Of a DNA stretch of 58,076 bases, positions 11,801 through 23,881 are shown piece by piece. The stretch is from Obelidium mucronatum (taxonomy: Eukaryota > Chytridiomycota > Chytridiomycetes > Chytridiales > Chytriomycetaceae): the NCBI GenBank assembly GCA_025765595.1, contig JAIVFH010000171.1:1-58076 (forward strand), read 5' to 3'. How positions within the stretch are numbered: position 1 is the stretch's first letter; every line of letters starts with the position of its first letter. Under the pieces are notes generated by a model that was given only the letters and a program-made list of their open reading frames with translations, was not told the DNA's origin and ran no database searches. The position numbers and the translations under genes are program-made.

Positions 11801-11989
11801 AGCCTTGTTTCCGTCGGCAGTAAAGGACTTTTGGCAGTCAGGCAAGACTGGAGCCAGCTCTTCGCTCAGAAGAGAAACGCATTTAATGCCTCCGCCACGC
11901 AGGCTGTAGGTTCCTGCCGGTAATTTTACGGGCTCAGCAAAGCTTGGCTTGGCTGCAAAGAGGGACAAGAGAAGCAAGAGTAGCAACAT
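8816..11989 (-). CDS. SCP2: secreted Cys-rich surface protein, copy 2
   Basis: Exons 11989..10466, 10404..10255, 10180..8816 (introns 61 and 74 bp); 1012 aa. Same architecture as SCP1: signal peptide, variable N-terminal domain, CGxxxDGCG modules, exon-2 segment, dibasic NNKRAQS, Ser/Thr stalk, Cys module and hydrophobic tail. The signal peptide has the longer form (LSLFAAKPSFAEP). Residues ~60-180 differ strongly from SCP1 (for example GYISFFFVRGNNYCSMQYI against GYITFKLPPGPNICYMQYI) with the cysteines kept. It has the short form of the Cys-module region, like SCP1 and SCP5. Exon 3 is the same length as in SCP1. Function unknown. Confidence 0.85.
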
Positions 11990-12036
11990 TTGGAGTTTTT
12001 TTTTCTTCTTTCGTTTAGATGTTAGACTCTCCCGTG

Positions 12037-12042
12037 TTTATA
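12037..12042 (-). promoter_or_regulatory. TATA-like box upstream of SCP2
   Basis: TATAAA on the minus strand 47 bases before the SCP2 ATG, in the same conserved context as in unit 1. Confidence 0.5.
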
Positions 12043-12341
12043 CGTATTCTAAATGAAAAGATTTTTTTGTGGTGTGTCTGACATTGGTGAAACAGACAAT
12101 TCCAAGAACCCTTATTTGTGAGTGCGTTGAACACCTCCAGCGCTAGATGTTGTTGGATGAAAGAAACACATGTTTTGTTTTCAGTGTCTCTTGATTCGCA
12201 CTCAACAGCAGCCCTTCAGTGCAAAATTCTGACTGAAAAGAATTTTTTGGTGCGTCTGAGAGCGGTGAAACAGACAATTTAATGATTACATCTTACTAAT
12301 CGATCCGTCACTTCCTCATCTTTATTTCTAATATTTGTGTC

Positions 12342-12527
12342 TCAACACAAACACTCAAAATAAACAGTGTTGTGAAAATTATAAATTGCAAACGAGAGAA
12401 GCAACACTGCTAAATCCCCGCAGGCAAATCCTCCCCCGAGCAAGGAATAAGTGAGCTGCGCTGTGTGTGCACAAGATGCGAAAACTAAAGCTGCGAGTAA
12501 GAGCATGAAATTGGTGGCAGATATCAT
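12342..12527 (-). CDS. Small secreted peptide ORF, unit 2
   Basis: 61 aa, signal peptide MISATNFMLLLAALVFASC, mature part LTYSLLGGGFACGDLAV...ECLC. Closest to the unit 3 and 5 versions. The 350-bp gap to SCP2 (11990..12341) contains the SCP2 TATA motif and leader only. Confidence 0.45.
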   Translation of the reverse strand: MISATNFMLLLAALVFASCAHTAQLTYSLLGGGFACGDLAVLLLSFAIYNFHNTVYFECLC

Positions 12528-12687
12528 TTTGTTGCCAACTGGGCTGCTTTTGTTGTTTTTTTAATCAATGTGGCTAACATGCTGCTTGGAAAAATTCATT
12601 TCGTGTGGCTGACACACACATAGTCTCCATTTCTCACCACGCAATGATTGGAATGCCGTTATGGAAGATAAGCAGTAGACACCCCTT

Positions 12688-12795
12688 TTACATGCTCAAA
12701 ACGGACACGTGTTTCTGCCAATTTGATATTTGGACTCCAACCAACAACTTTATGCCCCCGTAGGAAATCAGCAAATTCAGCAACCAGAGTCGCAT
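12688..12795 (-). pseudogene. Broken small ORF (MRLWLLNLL), unit 2
   Basis: Unit-2 version of the 75-79 aa small ORF. The start MRLWLLNLLISYGG is kept, but the GAATTCTGCATC segment is altered and a one-base loss leads to a stop after 35 codons. A different frame over the same bases is open (12659..12877), showing how little selection on frame is evident here. Confidence 0.4.
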
Positions 12796-13275
12796 TTTTA
12801 GACCATTTGGCCCCATTGGTTGTTGTGAATGTGCCCTCTCGGCGCTTTTCGTAACCATTGAACTTTCGAAATGACAAAAATTAGTAATTCATTTGAGTGC
12901 GAAAGGCGTGGACTAGAACCTCCGGATCCGATCTCGGGCCTTAACCAGGATCAGTTTCGACGTAAAAGAGGTGGACATTGGAATGGCGGAGAGATAGGGA
13001 GTGGAGGATGACGTGCGCCGTTGCCAGTTGTGGTAATCTCATACCACCATTACTAATACACCTATACTTATTGCCCCATTATTCATGCAACCATTCCCAT
13101 TATTATTTGTATATATTCAGTATTACTTAACGGTACTCAGCGCCGACAGCTGCGCGCGCGCCGCCTCGAGCAGCCGCCGGTCTTTGCGCGGACAAGACTG
13201 CTTTGCGTGAAAGTGATTGGATTCGATTCCATCGACATCACTCAACTCCCGTAGGCCCCCGACGCGAGCACGGGG

Positions 13276-13408
13276 CTTAGTCGTCTTATAGTTAGGACTT
13301 AGCGTACTGTGGAGGTAAGATCCCTTGGACTTCCACTTTATTATAATAATGTCATTAAGTTATTCTAGAAGAAATGAATAATAAAGAAGTATAACACTAC
13401 GACATGAG
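13276..13408. mobile_element. ~133-bp insertion, possible MITE, unit 2
   Basis: Present in units 2 and 5 (13276..13408, 37427..37558) and absent at the matching point of units 1, 3 and 4, where GCGAGCACCGGGTGCGG is continuous. The ends (CTTAGTCGTCTTATAG and the complement of GTATAACACTACGACAT) are weakly inverted, and the flanks repeat GGG. The inside is AT-rich with no ORF. It could equally be a remnant of another element. Confidence 0.4.
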
Positions 13409-13527
13409 GTGCGGCGCGTCGCGCGGTCGCGGGCCCGACGTGTGGGAGGTAGTGCGAGTTCTTGATCAGTCGCTGCATTTTTTTATTTCATTTCTTTGTT
13501 TTGTTTACTCAAAGAAAAGAAAGTACA

Positions 13528-13758
13528 TCATTCATCGTCGTCCTTCTCGGGAAAGGGAACTCCAAACAAGTGGTTGTCCTTCTGGTACGAATGCTTGATT
13601 TCAACAGTGCCGCCAGTGAATTTGGATTGCAATCCCAGCTGACCAAGACGCTCAAACACTCCTGGGATTGGAGACTTCGAAGATGCTGTCGAGTTGACAA
13701 GTGTGGAGATGGACATTACAGAAGAAAAAGCTCCTGTGTGGTCTGCTGAGAGCCGCAA
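13528..13758 (-). pseudogene. Unidentified C-terminal gene fragment, unit 2 spacer
   Basis: 76-codon open frame with SSKSPIPGVFERLG, then GGTVEIKHSYQKDNHLFGVP and FPEKDDDE before the stop. It looks like the C-terminus of a real protein, with an acidic tail, but I cannot name it. In units 1 and 5 the same C-terminal 33 codons stay open while a TGA breaks the upstream part; in units 3 and 4 the segment is internally duplicated. Probably a piece of an ancestral neighbour carried along in the duplicated unit. Confidence 0.4.
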
Positions 13759-13837
13759 TCAGTCGTGACGTTTTGTTTGAATGAAGATTGAATGACATTC
13801 AAACAAAGTATCCACTCCTAATTTACCTTTATCGATA

Positions 13838-14431
13838 TCACATCACACCACAGGATGATTCGATTGACAATCGGTTCAACAAGTAACTTAACCGACTTAC
13901 TAAGGCTTTTGTTGGCAGTTCGTGGCGTTCCGCGGCGGGCGGGATTTGCGGCGACGCGTCTTTTTCGGCGCCTTTTTCGGCGGCGTCTTTTTTCGGCGCC
14001 GCGTGCAGCGCCGAGTGCGCGCGCCGCAGTGTTTTGTGCGCCGCGAGACGCTTTTGCATCGAAGAAGGAAAAAGAATAAAAAGAGTCGAAAGAAGAATGA
14101 GTCACGTCTTGCCACTTGGCCTTCGCCGTAAAACAAAACACAAAAGACGCACCTCGCTCTCCGCCTTCATAAACACCTGCCGCAGCGGACTCTTGGGCGA
14201 CCCTGCCACAGCGGACGCCACAGTGACGGACCACGGAAAGACGCGGTTCCAGAAGGGACTCGACGGGGTTGGATTCGGATTCGGATGAAGGTTCTGGGAC
14301 TGATTAAGGTTAAGATTCTGGGACTGGGACTGGGACTGTGTTTCGTCGGTCGAAGCATTCGCGGCACTCAGCGCTTCGAGAAGCCGCGGCTTCGTTGGCG
14401 TCTGCGGGCGGCCAAACGCGAAGCGGTCCAT
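13838..14431 (-). pseudogene. Truncated TACC copy, unit 3
   Basis: Exons 14431..14153 and 14050..13838; 163 aa predicted, same truncation and tail (LSIESSCGVM) as unit 2. The exon 1 Gln/Asn-rich repeat matches the parent (NLHPNPNPTPSS). Exon 2 has DAAEKGAEKDASPQ where unit 2 has DAEKDDAEKDASPQ. Confidence 0.88.
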
Positions 14432-14605
14432 TGGCGTTGTTTTGTCTCAGAGAGAGTTTTTACTTTTTTGTGTTTTGTGTTTGGCCAAGCAGTGCAAACG
14501 GAATACTGAATACTGAACAATACGCTTTTTCTATAGCAACTAATATCTGAAGTCAAAGAAAGAAAGAGAAGAGGAACAGCAATCCACTGACACGCGCTCG
14601 TGAAC

Positions 14606-17600
14606 TCAAATAAAGAAAGAAAACAAGAACAGCAATCCACTGACACGTGCTTGCACAGTCTTACTGCCTGATCCCATAACAAAGAGGTTGTTTTTGCCCA
14701 CAACTGGCACTTGCAAAACTGAAGCTGCTGGGGTCACAGAATCTGGTTTCACTGGCTGAACATTAACAGATCCAGCGGTTGTCTGAACGTTTGAAAAGTT
14801 GTTGCCCACGGAAGAACTGCCAACTCCTGCATTGGATCCAGACACCGCAGCACTGCCGGCATTCGCACTCGACTCAACAACCTGAGATCCACCAGTGACT
14901 TTGACGATCACTTTGCTCTGGATAACTTCAGAAGCAACAATGGCAGGAACAGAAATCGGAACGGCGTTCTTGGATCCTTGATTACACAACTGAGCGACTT
15001 GTTCAGATCCATTCACAATACAAGCGTACACCTGCTGTTGATTTGGTTGGACAGTTGTTGCTCCAATCAAGGGCGTCGAAACTTCTCCTTGCTTGCATTC
15101 TTGGCGGATGTTGTTGGAGTTGTTGACTACACAGAGGAAGCACGTGGATCCTGTTCCGCAGTTGATTGTGAAGGATGGCGCGGTTGATGTGGCGGTGGTG
15201 GTTGCAGGGGTGGTTACGAGAGACGTGGAAGAAGAAGTGGAGCTGGAACTATTTGCAGTGGTCGAAACTGAAGTGCTAGTTGAAACAGTCGATGTGGCAG
15301 ATGTAGCAGTTGACAGCTCGGTTGGAGCAGTCGATGTCGCAGATGAACTGATTGACAAAGATGTTGTGCTGGAAGTGGTGGTGGCAGTAATAGTCGACGC
15401 GGTCAAAACTGTGGATGCAGTAGTGGTACTCGAAGTCAAGGTTGGAACAGGACACTTGTTGTTCAAACACGTCACTCCACCGCTACACTCTCCACAAGAA
15501 ATGACTCCATCACATCCATCACTCGCGGTCCCACAGTTCAACCCACTCGCACACGTCTTCAACGGCCATCCGGATCCAGGAAACTCTTTGGCACTCAACG
15601 AGATTGCTTTCTGGTGGTTAGAAACAGCACCGCCAAGACATTTGCCAAAGAGATCGAGAGTTCCTTGACAGAACGAGTATTGAACCAGTGCGTCGACTTT
15701 GCAGGACGGGAAGGTGAAGGATGGGATCGCGAATGAGACGGATTGGGCACGTTTGTTGTTGCTGCGACGAGCTGCAGGCTTGCCCGCGACAATCGTTGCA
15801 TCAACAAATGTCTTTCCTCCGTCAAGAGAGACGGAGAGCGCCGTAATGGAGCCTGAATTGCCAGTCCACGTGAATGTCAGGATTTTGGTTTCGGCAGAGT
15901 AGGACGCAGCGACTGGGACTGGCAGCGTGGCTTGGACGCAGTGGGTCTGAATGGTTTCGACCTTGTTTTGGTAGCAAAAAAAGAATGGCAGTTAAAATAC
16001 AGAGCGCTCCAGGAATCAACAAAAATAGTACTCACAAACGTAGAAACGCGGTCAATGTTGGTGATTGACGACTGGCAGGCTGATGTCGCGCAAGACTTGT
16101 ATCCATTCAAGTTCATGATACTGCCACAGACGGCAGTGAGATTTGCAGCGGAAGTCGCCGTTTGAAGATCAGACAAAGAGCGAATCTAAGAAAGTGCGTG
16201 TTAAACCTGAAAAAAAAACCCCCCTGACAGATTTGTGAAGAGTTGGTCTCTTACGTTGGTCAAACAGGATGCAGCACACGTTGGCGACAAATTAATGACA
16301 TCAGCGACGAGAAGCGAAACGTAATCCGAATCTTTCAGCGGCGTTCCACACGTATTTGGCTTAAAGGCGCCACAGACTTGCCCAGGAATAGAACAAGTGG
16401 CAAGCTGAACAGATCCCCCGCATCCATCGTCGACATAACCGCAGTTCATGCTCGCATCCGGATATTTCGTAGTGGGGATACATTGGGCCTTGCAATCGCC
16501 ATTCACGAGAGTCTGGCCGTTGGGACACGAACACGGAATTGTAGACCCACATCCGTTAGACGCCATGAACATGCGACCTTCGTTGAACCCAAATGAAGAA
16601 CAAGTCTTTGGGGTACAACATGAACCATCCGGCTGAAGCGAACGTCCACCGGAACATCCACACGAGATTTGACCTGCACAACCATCCGAAATAGAAGTGC
16701 TCCCGGTAATCAACCCCAATGAAGAACAAGTCTTTGGAATGCAGCAAGGTGCACAGTTGAGAGTTCCCCCGCAACCATCATCGATGGCTCCGCATTTTCC
16801 AGAACAGGTTTGTGAAGGAATACAACAACCACCTAAAGGTTGAGCATTTCCATTGATTGACGCAGCACAAACAGCGTTAGGATCCGAGCAAGTACATTCA
16901 GACACACTTATTCCGGTGGAAGTATCACAGATGGCGTCACCACACCGGAGAGGGGCGTAGTACAAGGCAGGGTTTCCCTTACTCATCTTCAAATCACGTT
17001 GACCGCCTCTTCGAGACTCGCCGCCATTCGTCTGCGGATATATCACAATCTCTTCTTTGGATACAAATCGTATCCGTGTGGAACTAATGCTCGGGAAAAG
17101 TGCTTGGACGGCGGCTAAGGGTTCTGCCGAAGGACACTCTTTGGAAGTCCTGAACTTGATTGAAAAGTCTGTTCTGTCGAACTTGAAGTGCTTGCCGCAT
17201 GATGTTGAAGGAAGCGGCTGTCTTTCGGAGTTTGTATATCCAAAGAGACCATATGTTGTAGACAAGGGTACACTTTCGGGGGAACCAACTGGGACAAAGT
17301 CGTAGTCAAGGGTACAGCTCTGGGAATCTTCGGAGACAGTAATTGTATAGCGATCGAGAGTATCATGCAATACGACAGAAGCTGGAACGGTGCCGTACAT
17401 TGCGTAGAATGGGTCTGCGTATTTGGGACACCAGGGATCGTTGATTCCGGTAGTCCACGCGAGATTGCCCTGCGGACTAACGTCAAGTTTCAGAGCAGAC
17501 AAGCAACGATATTCATAACCATAATGGATGGAAATGTCACAGATTCGAGAGCTGGGATTCAATTGGTATGCACCAGCTGGTCCCCTGATCTCTTTTTTAA

Positions 17601-17913
17601 TGTACTGCATGGAGCAAAAGTTTGTACCCCATGTGACTCTAAAACCGATAAAGCCAGGAGAAACCCAAGTTTGGTCCAAATTGGCAGGAAACGGGTCATT
17701 GCAACCGACAGGGAAATCAGGTGTCGCCTTGGTTCCGTCGGCAGTAAATGACTTTTGGCAATCAGGCACGACTGGAGCCAGCACTTCGCTCAGAAAAGAA
17801 ACGCATTTAATGCCTCCGCCACGCAGGCTGTAGTCTCCTTCCGGTAATAGTATGGGATCAGCAAAGCTTGGCTTGGCTGCAAAGAGGGACAAGAGAAGCA
17901 AGAGTAGCAACAT
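14606..17913 (-). CDS. SCP3: secreted Cys-rich surface protein, copy 3
   Basis: Exons 17913..16255, 16185..16036, 15961..14606 (introns 69 and 74 bp); 1054 aa. It carries one extra ~41-residue Cys module (SSLGLITGSTSISDGCAGQI) between two CxPKTCSS repeats that SCP1, SCP2 and SCP5 lack. The N-terminal domain is divergent (GFIGFRVTWGTNFCSMQYI). The Ser/Thr stalk is 3 residues shorter and the tail ends FFI. Ordering, exon phases, dibasic site and putative GPI tail are otherwise as in SCP1. Confidence 0.85.
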
Positions 17914-17961
17914 TTGGGAGTTTTTTTTTCGTCTTTCCTGTAGAGGTTAGACTCTCCCGTG

Positions 17962-17967
17962 TTTATA
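17962..17967 (-). promoter_or_regulatory. TATA-like box upstream of SCP3
   Basis: TATAAA on the minus strand 48 bases before the SCP3 ATG; the leader differs by small indels from the other units. Confidence 0.5.
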
Positions 17968-18272
17968 CGTATTCTAAATGAAAAGATTTTTTGGTGGTGT
18001 GTCTGACATTGATGAAACAGACAATTCCAAGAACCCTTATTTGTGAGAGTACGTTGAACAGCCCCAGTGCTAGATGTTGATGTGCTTAATTTGGATGAAA
18101 GAAACACATGTTTTGTTTTCAGTGTCTCTTGATTTGCTCTCAACGGAAGCCCTTCACTGACTGAAAAGAATTTTTTTGTTTTGCGTCTGAGAGCGGTGAA
18201 ACAGAAAATTAAATGATTACATCTTACTAATCGTTCCGTCACTTCCTCATCTTTATTTCTAATATTTGTGTC

Positions 18273-18458
18273 TCAACACAAACACTCAAAATCAACAGTG
18301 TTGTGTAAATTATAAATAGCAAACGAGAGAAGCAACACTGCTAAATCCCCGCAGGCAAATCCTCCCCCGAGCAAGGAATAAGTGAGCTGCGCTGCGTGTG
18401 CACAAGATGCGAAAACTAAAGCTGCGAGTAAGAGCATGAAATTGGTGGCAGATATCAT
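18273..18458 (-). CDS. Small secreted peptide ORF, unit 3
   Basis: 61 aa, MISATNFMLLLAALVFASC signal, LTYSLLGGGFACGDLAV...ECLC. Same place relative to SCP3 as in the other units; the 359-bp gap between them (17914..18272) holds the SCP3 leader and TATA motif. Confidence 0.45.
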   Translation of the reverse strand: MISATNFMLLLAALVFASCAHAAQLTYSLLGGGFACGDLAVLLLSFAIYNLHNTVDFECLC

Positions 18459-18491
18459 TTTGTTGCCAACTGGGCTGCTTTTGTTGTTTTT

Positions 18492-18731
18492 TTAATCAAT
18501 GTGGCTAACATGCTGCTTAGAAAAATTCATTTCGTGTGGCTGACACACATTGTCTCCATTTCTCACCACGCAATGACTGGAATGCCGGTATGGAAGATAA
18601 GCAGCGGGCACCCCTTTTACATGCTCAGAAACGGACACGTATTTCTGCCAATTTGATATTTGGACTCCGACCAACAACTTGATGCAGAATTCCCCGTAGG
18701 ATATCAGCAAACTCAGCAACCAGAGTCGCAT
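18492..18731 (-). CDS. Small ORF with signal-like N-terminus, unit 3
   Basis: 79 aa, MRLWLLSLLISYGEF start, Cys-containing hydrophilic part, ends KQHVSHID. It stops 33 bp before the 61-aa ORF on the same strand, so the two could be exons of one gene, but I see no convincing join. Confidence 0.35.
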   Translation of the reverse strand: MRLWLLSLLISYGEFCIKLLVGVQISNWQKYVSVSEHVKGVPAAYLPYRHSSHCVVRNGDNVCQPHEMNFSKQHVSHID

Positions 18732-19756
18732 TTTTGTTGTTGTGAATGTGCCCTCTCGGCGCTTTTCGTAACCATTGAACTTTCGAAATGACAAAAAATT
18801 AGTAATTCATTTGAGTGCGAAAGGCGTGGACTAGAACCTCCAGATCCGATCTCGGCCCTTGACCAGCATCAGTTTCGACGTAAAAGAGGTGGGCATTGGA
18901 ATGACGGAGAGATAGGGAGTGGAGGATGACGTGGTGCACCGTTGCCAGTTGTGGTAATGCCATACCACCATTACTAATACACCTATACTTATTGCCCCAT
19001 TATTCATGCAACCATTACCAGTAATATTTTTATTTATTCAGTATTACTTTACGATACTCAAACCCCGACAGCTGCGCGAGCGCCGCCTCGAGCAGCCGCC
19101 GGTCTTCGCGCGCACTGAAGCGGCCCTTGAAGACTGGTTTGTGTTAAAGTGTCGATTCGATTCCATCCACTCAACTCTCGTACGCCCCTGATGCGAGCAC
19201 CGGGTGCGGCACGTCACGCGGTCGCGGGCCAGCCGGTCCCAAATGGGAGTTCTTGATCAGTCGCTGCATTTTTTTATTTCATTTCTTGGTTCTGTTTATT
19301 ATGCAAAGAAAAGAAAAAAGGAACATCATTCATCCTCCTCCTTCTCAAGAAAGGGAAATCCAAACAAGTGGTCGTCCTTCTGGTATGAATGCTTGATTTC
19401 AACATTGCCGCCAGTGAATTTGAATTTGCTCAACTAAGAAATCAGAGTGTCGCTCAATTTCTCAAACACTCCCGGGGAGTATACTGGATTCCTGGTTTTG
19501 GAGACTGCAATGTCGCTAACATTGCCGCCAGTGAATTTGGATTGCAATCCCAGCTCAACCAAGACGCTCAAACACTCCTGGAATTGGAGACTTCGAAGAT
19601 GGTGTCGAATTGACAAGTGTGGTTATGGACATTACAGAAGAAAAAGCTCCTGTGTGGTATGCTGAGCAGAGACGCAATCAGTCGTGACGTTTTGTTTGAA
19701 TGAAGATTGAATGAAATTCAAACAGAGTATCCACTCCTAATTTACCTTTATCGATA
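18732..19756. other. Inter-gene spacer of unit 3
   Basis: Homologous to the other spacers, without the 133-bp insertion. It has an internal duplication: TTGCCGCCAGTGAATTTG occurs near 19404 and again near 19522, with the intervening ~118 bp carrying divergent copies of the CTCAAACACTCC segment. The duplication breaks the gene fragment seen in unit 2. From about 18620 the sequence is almost identical to unit 4. Confidence 0.5.
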
Positions 19757-20355
19757 TCACATCACACCACAGGATGATTCGATTGACAATCGGTTCAACA
19801 AGTAACTTAACCGACTTACTAAGGCTTTTGTTGGCAGTTCGTGGCGTTCCGCGGCGGGCGGGATTTGCGGCGACGCGTCTTTTTCGGCGCCTTTTTCGGC
19901 GGCGTCTTTTTTCGGCGCCGCGTGCAGCGCCGAGTGCGCGCGCCGCAGTGTTTTGTGCGCCGCGAGACGCTTTTGCATCGAAGAATTAAGAAGAATAAAA
20001 AGAGTCGAAAGAAGAATGAGTCACGTCTTGGCCTTCGCCGTAAAACAAAACACAAAAGACGCACCTCGCTCTCCGCCTTCATAAACACCTGCCGCAGCGG
20101 ACTCTTGGGCGACCCTGCCACAGCGGACGCCACAGTGACGGACCACGGAAAGACGCGGTTCCAGAAGGGACTCGACGGGTTTGGATTCGGATTCGGATTA
20201 AGGTTCTGGGACTGGTTAAGGTTAAGATTCTGGGACTGGTTAAGATTCTGGGACTGGTACTGTGTTTCGTCGGTCGAAGCATTCGCGGCACTCAGCGCTT
20301 CGAGAAGCCGCGGCTTCGTTGGCGTCTGCGGGCGGCCAAACGCGAAGCGGTCCAT
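19757..20355 (-). pseudogene. Truncated TACC copy, unit 4
   Basis: Exons 20355..20065 and 19969..19757; 167 aa predicted. Exon 1 is 12 bases longer than in the parent because the Gln/Asn repeat has a different arrangement (QYQSQNLNQSQNLNLNQSQN). Same C-terminal truncation. Nearly identical to the unit 5 copy. Confidence 0.88.
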
Positions 20356-20528
20356 TGGCGTTGTTTTGTCTCAGAGAGAGTTTTTACTTTTTTGTGTTTT
20401 GTGTTTGGCCAAGCAGTACAAACGGAATACTGAATACTGAACAATACGCTTTACTATAGCAACTAATATCTGAAGTCAAATAAAGAAAGAGAAAAGGAAC
20501 AGCAATCCACTGAGACGCTCTCGTGAAC

Positions 20529-23500
20529 TCAAACAAAGAAAGCGAACAAGAACAGCAATCCACTGACACGTGCTTGCACGGACATACTGCCTGATCCCAT
20601 AACAAAGAGGTTGTTTTTGCCCACAACTGGCACTTGCGAAACTGAAATTGCTGGGGTCACAGCATCTGGCTTCACTGGCTGAACATTGACAGATCCAGCG
20701 GCTGTCGGACCATTCGAAAAGTTGTTGCCCACGGAAGAACTGCCAACTCCTGCATTGGATCCAGACACCGCAGCACTGCCACCATTCGCACTCGATTCAA
20801 CAACCTGAGATCCACCAGAGACTTTGCTGATCACATCGCTCTGGACAACTTCAGAAGCAACAATGGCAGGAACAGAAATCGGAACGGCGTTCTTGGATCC
20901 TTGATTACACAGCTGAGCGACTTGTTCAGATCCATTCACAATACACGCGTACACCTGCTGTTGATTTGGTTGGACAGTGGTTGCCCCAATCAAGGGCGTC
21001 GAAACTTCTCCTTGCTTGCATTCTTGGCGGATGTTGTTGGAGTTGTTGACGACACAGAGGAAGCACGTGGATCCTGTTCCGCAGTTGATTGTGAAGGATG
21101 ACGCGGTTGGTGTGGCGGCGGTGGTTGCAGGAGTGGCGATGGCGGTGGTGGAAGAGGAAGTGGAAGAAGTGGAGCTGGAACTATTTGCAGTGGTCGAAAC
21201 TGAAGTGCTAGTTGAAACAGTCGATGTAGCAGATGTAGCAGTTGACAGCTCGGTTGGAGCAGTCGATGTCGCAGATGAACTGATTGACAAAGATGTTGTG
21301 CTGGAAGTGACGGTGGCAGTAGTAGTCGACGCGTCGTAAACCGTGAATGCAGTAGTGGTACTCGTAGTCAAGGTTGGAACAGGACACTTGTTGTTCAAAC
21401 ACGTCACTCCGCCGCTACACTCTCCACAAGAAATGACTCCATCGCATCCATCACTCACGGTCCCACAGTTCAACCCACTCGCACACGTCTTCAACGGCCA
21501 CCCGGATCCAGGAAACTCTTTGGCGTTCAACGAGATTGCTTTTTGGTGGTTTGAAACAGCACCGCCAAGACATTTGCCAAAGAGATCGAGAGTTCCTTGA
21601 CAGAATGAGTATTGAACCAGTGCCTCGACTTTGCAGGACGGGAAGGTGAAGGATGGGAGGGTGAATGAGACGGATTGGGCACGCTTGTTGTTGCTGCGAC
21701 GCGCTGCAGGCTTGCCCGCGACAATCGTTGCATCAACAAATGTCTTTCCTCCGTCAAGAGAAAGGGAGAGCGACGTAATGGAGCCTGTATTGCCAGTCCA
21801 CGTGAAGGTCAGGATTTTGGTTTCGGCCGAGTAGGACGCAGCGACTGGGACTGGCAGCGTGGCCTGGATGCAGTGGGTCTGAATGGTTTCGACCTTGTTT
21901 TGGTAGCAAAAAAAGAATGGCAGTTAAAATACAGAGCGCTCCAGGAATCAACGGAAATAGTACTCACAAAAGTAGAAACGCGGTCAATGTTGGTGGTTGA
22001 CGACTGGCAGGCTGATGTCGCGCAAGACTTGTATCCAGTCAAGTTCATGATACTGCCACAGACGGCAGTGAGATTTGCAGCAGAAGTCGCCGTTTGAAGA
22101 TCCGACAAAGAGCGAATCTAAGAAAGTGCGTGTTAAAAAAAATCCCCGACAGATTTGTGTAGAGTTGGTCTCTTACGTTGGTCAAACAGGATGCAGCACA
22201 CGTTGGCGACAAATTTATGACATCAGCGACGAGAAGCGAAACATAATCCGAATCTTTCAGCGGCGTTCCACACGTATTTGGCTTGAAGCCGCCACAGACT
22301 TGACCTGGAATAGAACAAGTGGCAAGCTGAACAGATCCTCCGCATCCATCGTCGACATAACCGCAGTTCATGCTTGCGTCAGGATATTTCGTAGTGGGGA
22401 TACATTGGGCCTTGCAGTCCCCATTCACGAGAGTCTGGCCGTTGGGACACGAACACGGAATTGTGGAACCACATCCGTCAGACGCCATGAACATGCGACC
22501 TTCGTTGAACCCAAATGAAGAACAAGTCTTTGGGGTACAACATGAACCATTCTGCTGAAGCGAACGTCCACCGGAACATCCACACGAGATTTGACCTGCA
22601 CAACCATCCGAAATAGAAGTGATCCCGGTAATCAACCCCAATGAAGAACAAGTCTTTGGAATGCAGCAAGGTGGACAGTTGAGAGTACGCCCGCAACCAT
22701 CATCGATGGCTCCGCATTTTCCAGAACAGGTTTGTGAAGGAATACAACAACTACCTAAAGGTTGAGCATTTCCATTGATTGACGCAGCGCAAACAGCGTT
22801 AGGATCCGAGCAAGTGCATTCAGACACACTTATTCCGGTGGAAGTATCGCATAGAGCGTCACCACACCGGAGAGGGGCGTAGTATAATGCAGGTTCTCCC
22901 TGACTCGACTTCAATTCCCGACGACAGCGTCTTTCGCCCATGCCACACCATTGAGGAAATATCGCGATCTCTTCTTTGGATAAAAATTGTATCGGTATGT
23001 ACGTTGCGCTCGGGAAAAGTGCTTTGACGGCGTCTGCGGGTTCTGCGGAAAGACAGTCTTCAGAAGTCCTAAACTTGATTGAAAAGTCTGTTCCGTCGAA
23101 CTTGAAGTGCTTGCCGCATGATGTTGAAGCAAGCTGCTGTCCTCCGTAGTTTTTATATCCAAACAGACCATATGTTGTAGACAAGGGTACTCTTTCGGGG
23201 GAACCAACTGGGACAAAGTCGTAGTCAAGGGTGCAGCTCTGAGATTCTTTGGAGACAGTAATTATATAGCGATCGAGAGTATTGTGCACCTTGACAGAAG
23301 TTAAACCGGTGCCGTACATTGCGTCGAATGGGTCTTTGTCTGGGCACCAGGGATCTTTGACTCCGGTAGTCCACGAGAGAACGCCCTGGTCATTAACTTC
23401 AAGGTTCAGAGCAGACAAGCAACGATATTCATAACCATTAAGGATGGAAATGCCACAGATTGGAGTGCCGGAAATCAATTGGTATGTACCAGCTGGTCCC

Positions 23501-23829
23501 TTGATTTTTTTTTCAATGTACTGCATAGTGCAATGCAATTCACCGGTTTTGAAGGGAAAAGATATATAATCAGACCCGTGGATCATCATTTGATCAAACT
23601 TGGCAGGAAACGGGTTAGTGCATCCGCCAGGGAAAACAGGTGTCGCCTTGGTTCCGTCGGCAGTAAATGACTTTTGGCATTCAGGCAACTTTGGAGCTAG
23701 CTCTTCTCCCTTACCAGAGTAGCATGAAATTCCTCCGCCACGCAGGCTGTAGGTTCCTGCCGGTATCAAAGTCTCAGCAAGGCTTGGATTGGCTGCAAAG
23801 AGGGAAAAGAGAAGCAAGAGTAGCAACAT
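20529..23829 (-). CDS. SCP4: secreted Cys-rich surface protein, copy 4
   Basis: Exons 23829..22177, 22117..21968, 21893..20529 (introns 59 and 74 bp); 1055 aa. Like SCP3 it has the extra Cys module (SSLGLITGITSISDGCAGQI). Its N-terminal domain is the most divergent of the five: mature start LIPAGTYSLRGGGISCYSGK and a region DYISFPFKTGELHCTMQYI. Exon 3 has no stop from the splice site to the end even though no ATG precedes codon ~121, so the gene looks intact. Exon 3 is nearly identical to that of SCP5. Confidence 0.85.
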
Positions 23830-23875
23830 TTGGAGTTTTTTTTCTTCTTTCGTTTAGATGTTAGACTCTCTCGTG

Positions 23876-23881
23876 TTTATA
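23876..23881 (-). promoter_or_regulatory. TATA-like box upstream of SCP4
   Basis: TATAAA on the minus strand 46 bases before the SCP4 ATG, conserved context. Confidence 0.5.

Larger units (their letters stand above)
12796..13837. other. Inter-gene spacer of unit 2
   Basis: Homologous to the unit 1 spacer. It contains a GC-rich patch (13140..13190), a ~133-bp insertion (13276..13408) shared only with unit 5, and the decayed gene fragment listed at 13528..13758. Nothing else recognised. Confidence 0.5.

Noticed and set aside
20529..21530. SCP4 exon 3 looking truncated at its 5' end
   Set aside because: The frame is open from the splice acceptor at 21893; only a start codon is missing upstream, which an internal exon does not need.
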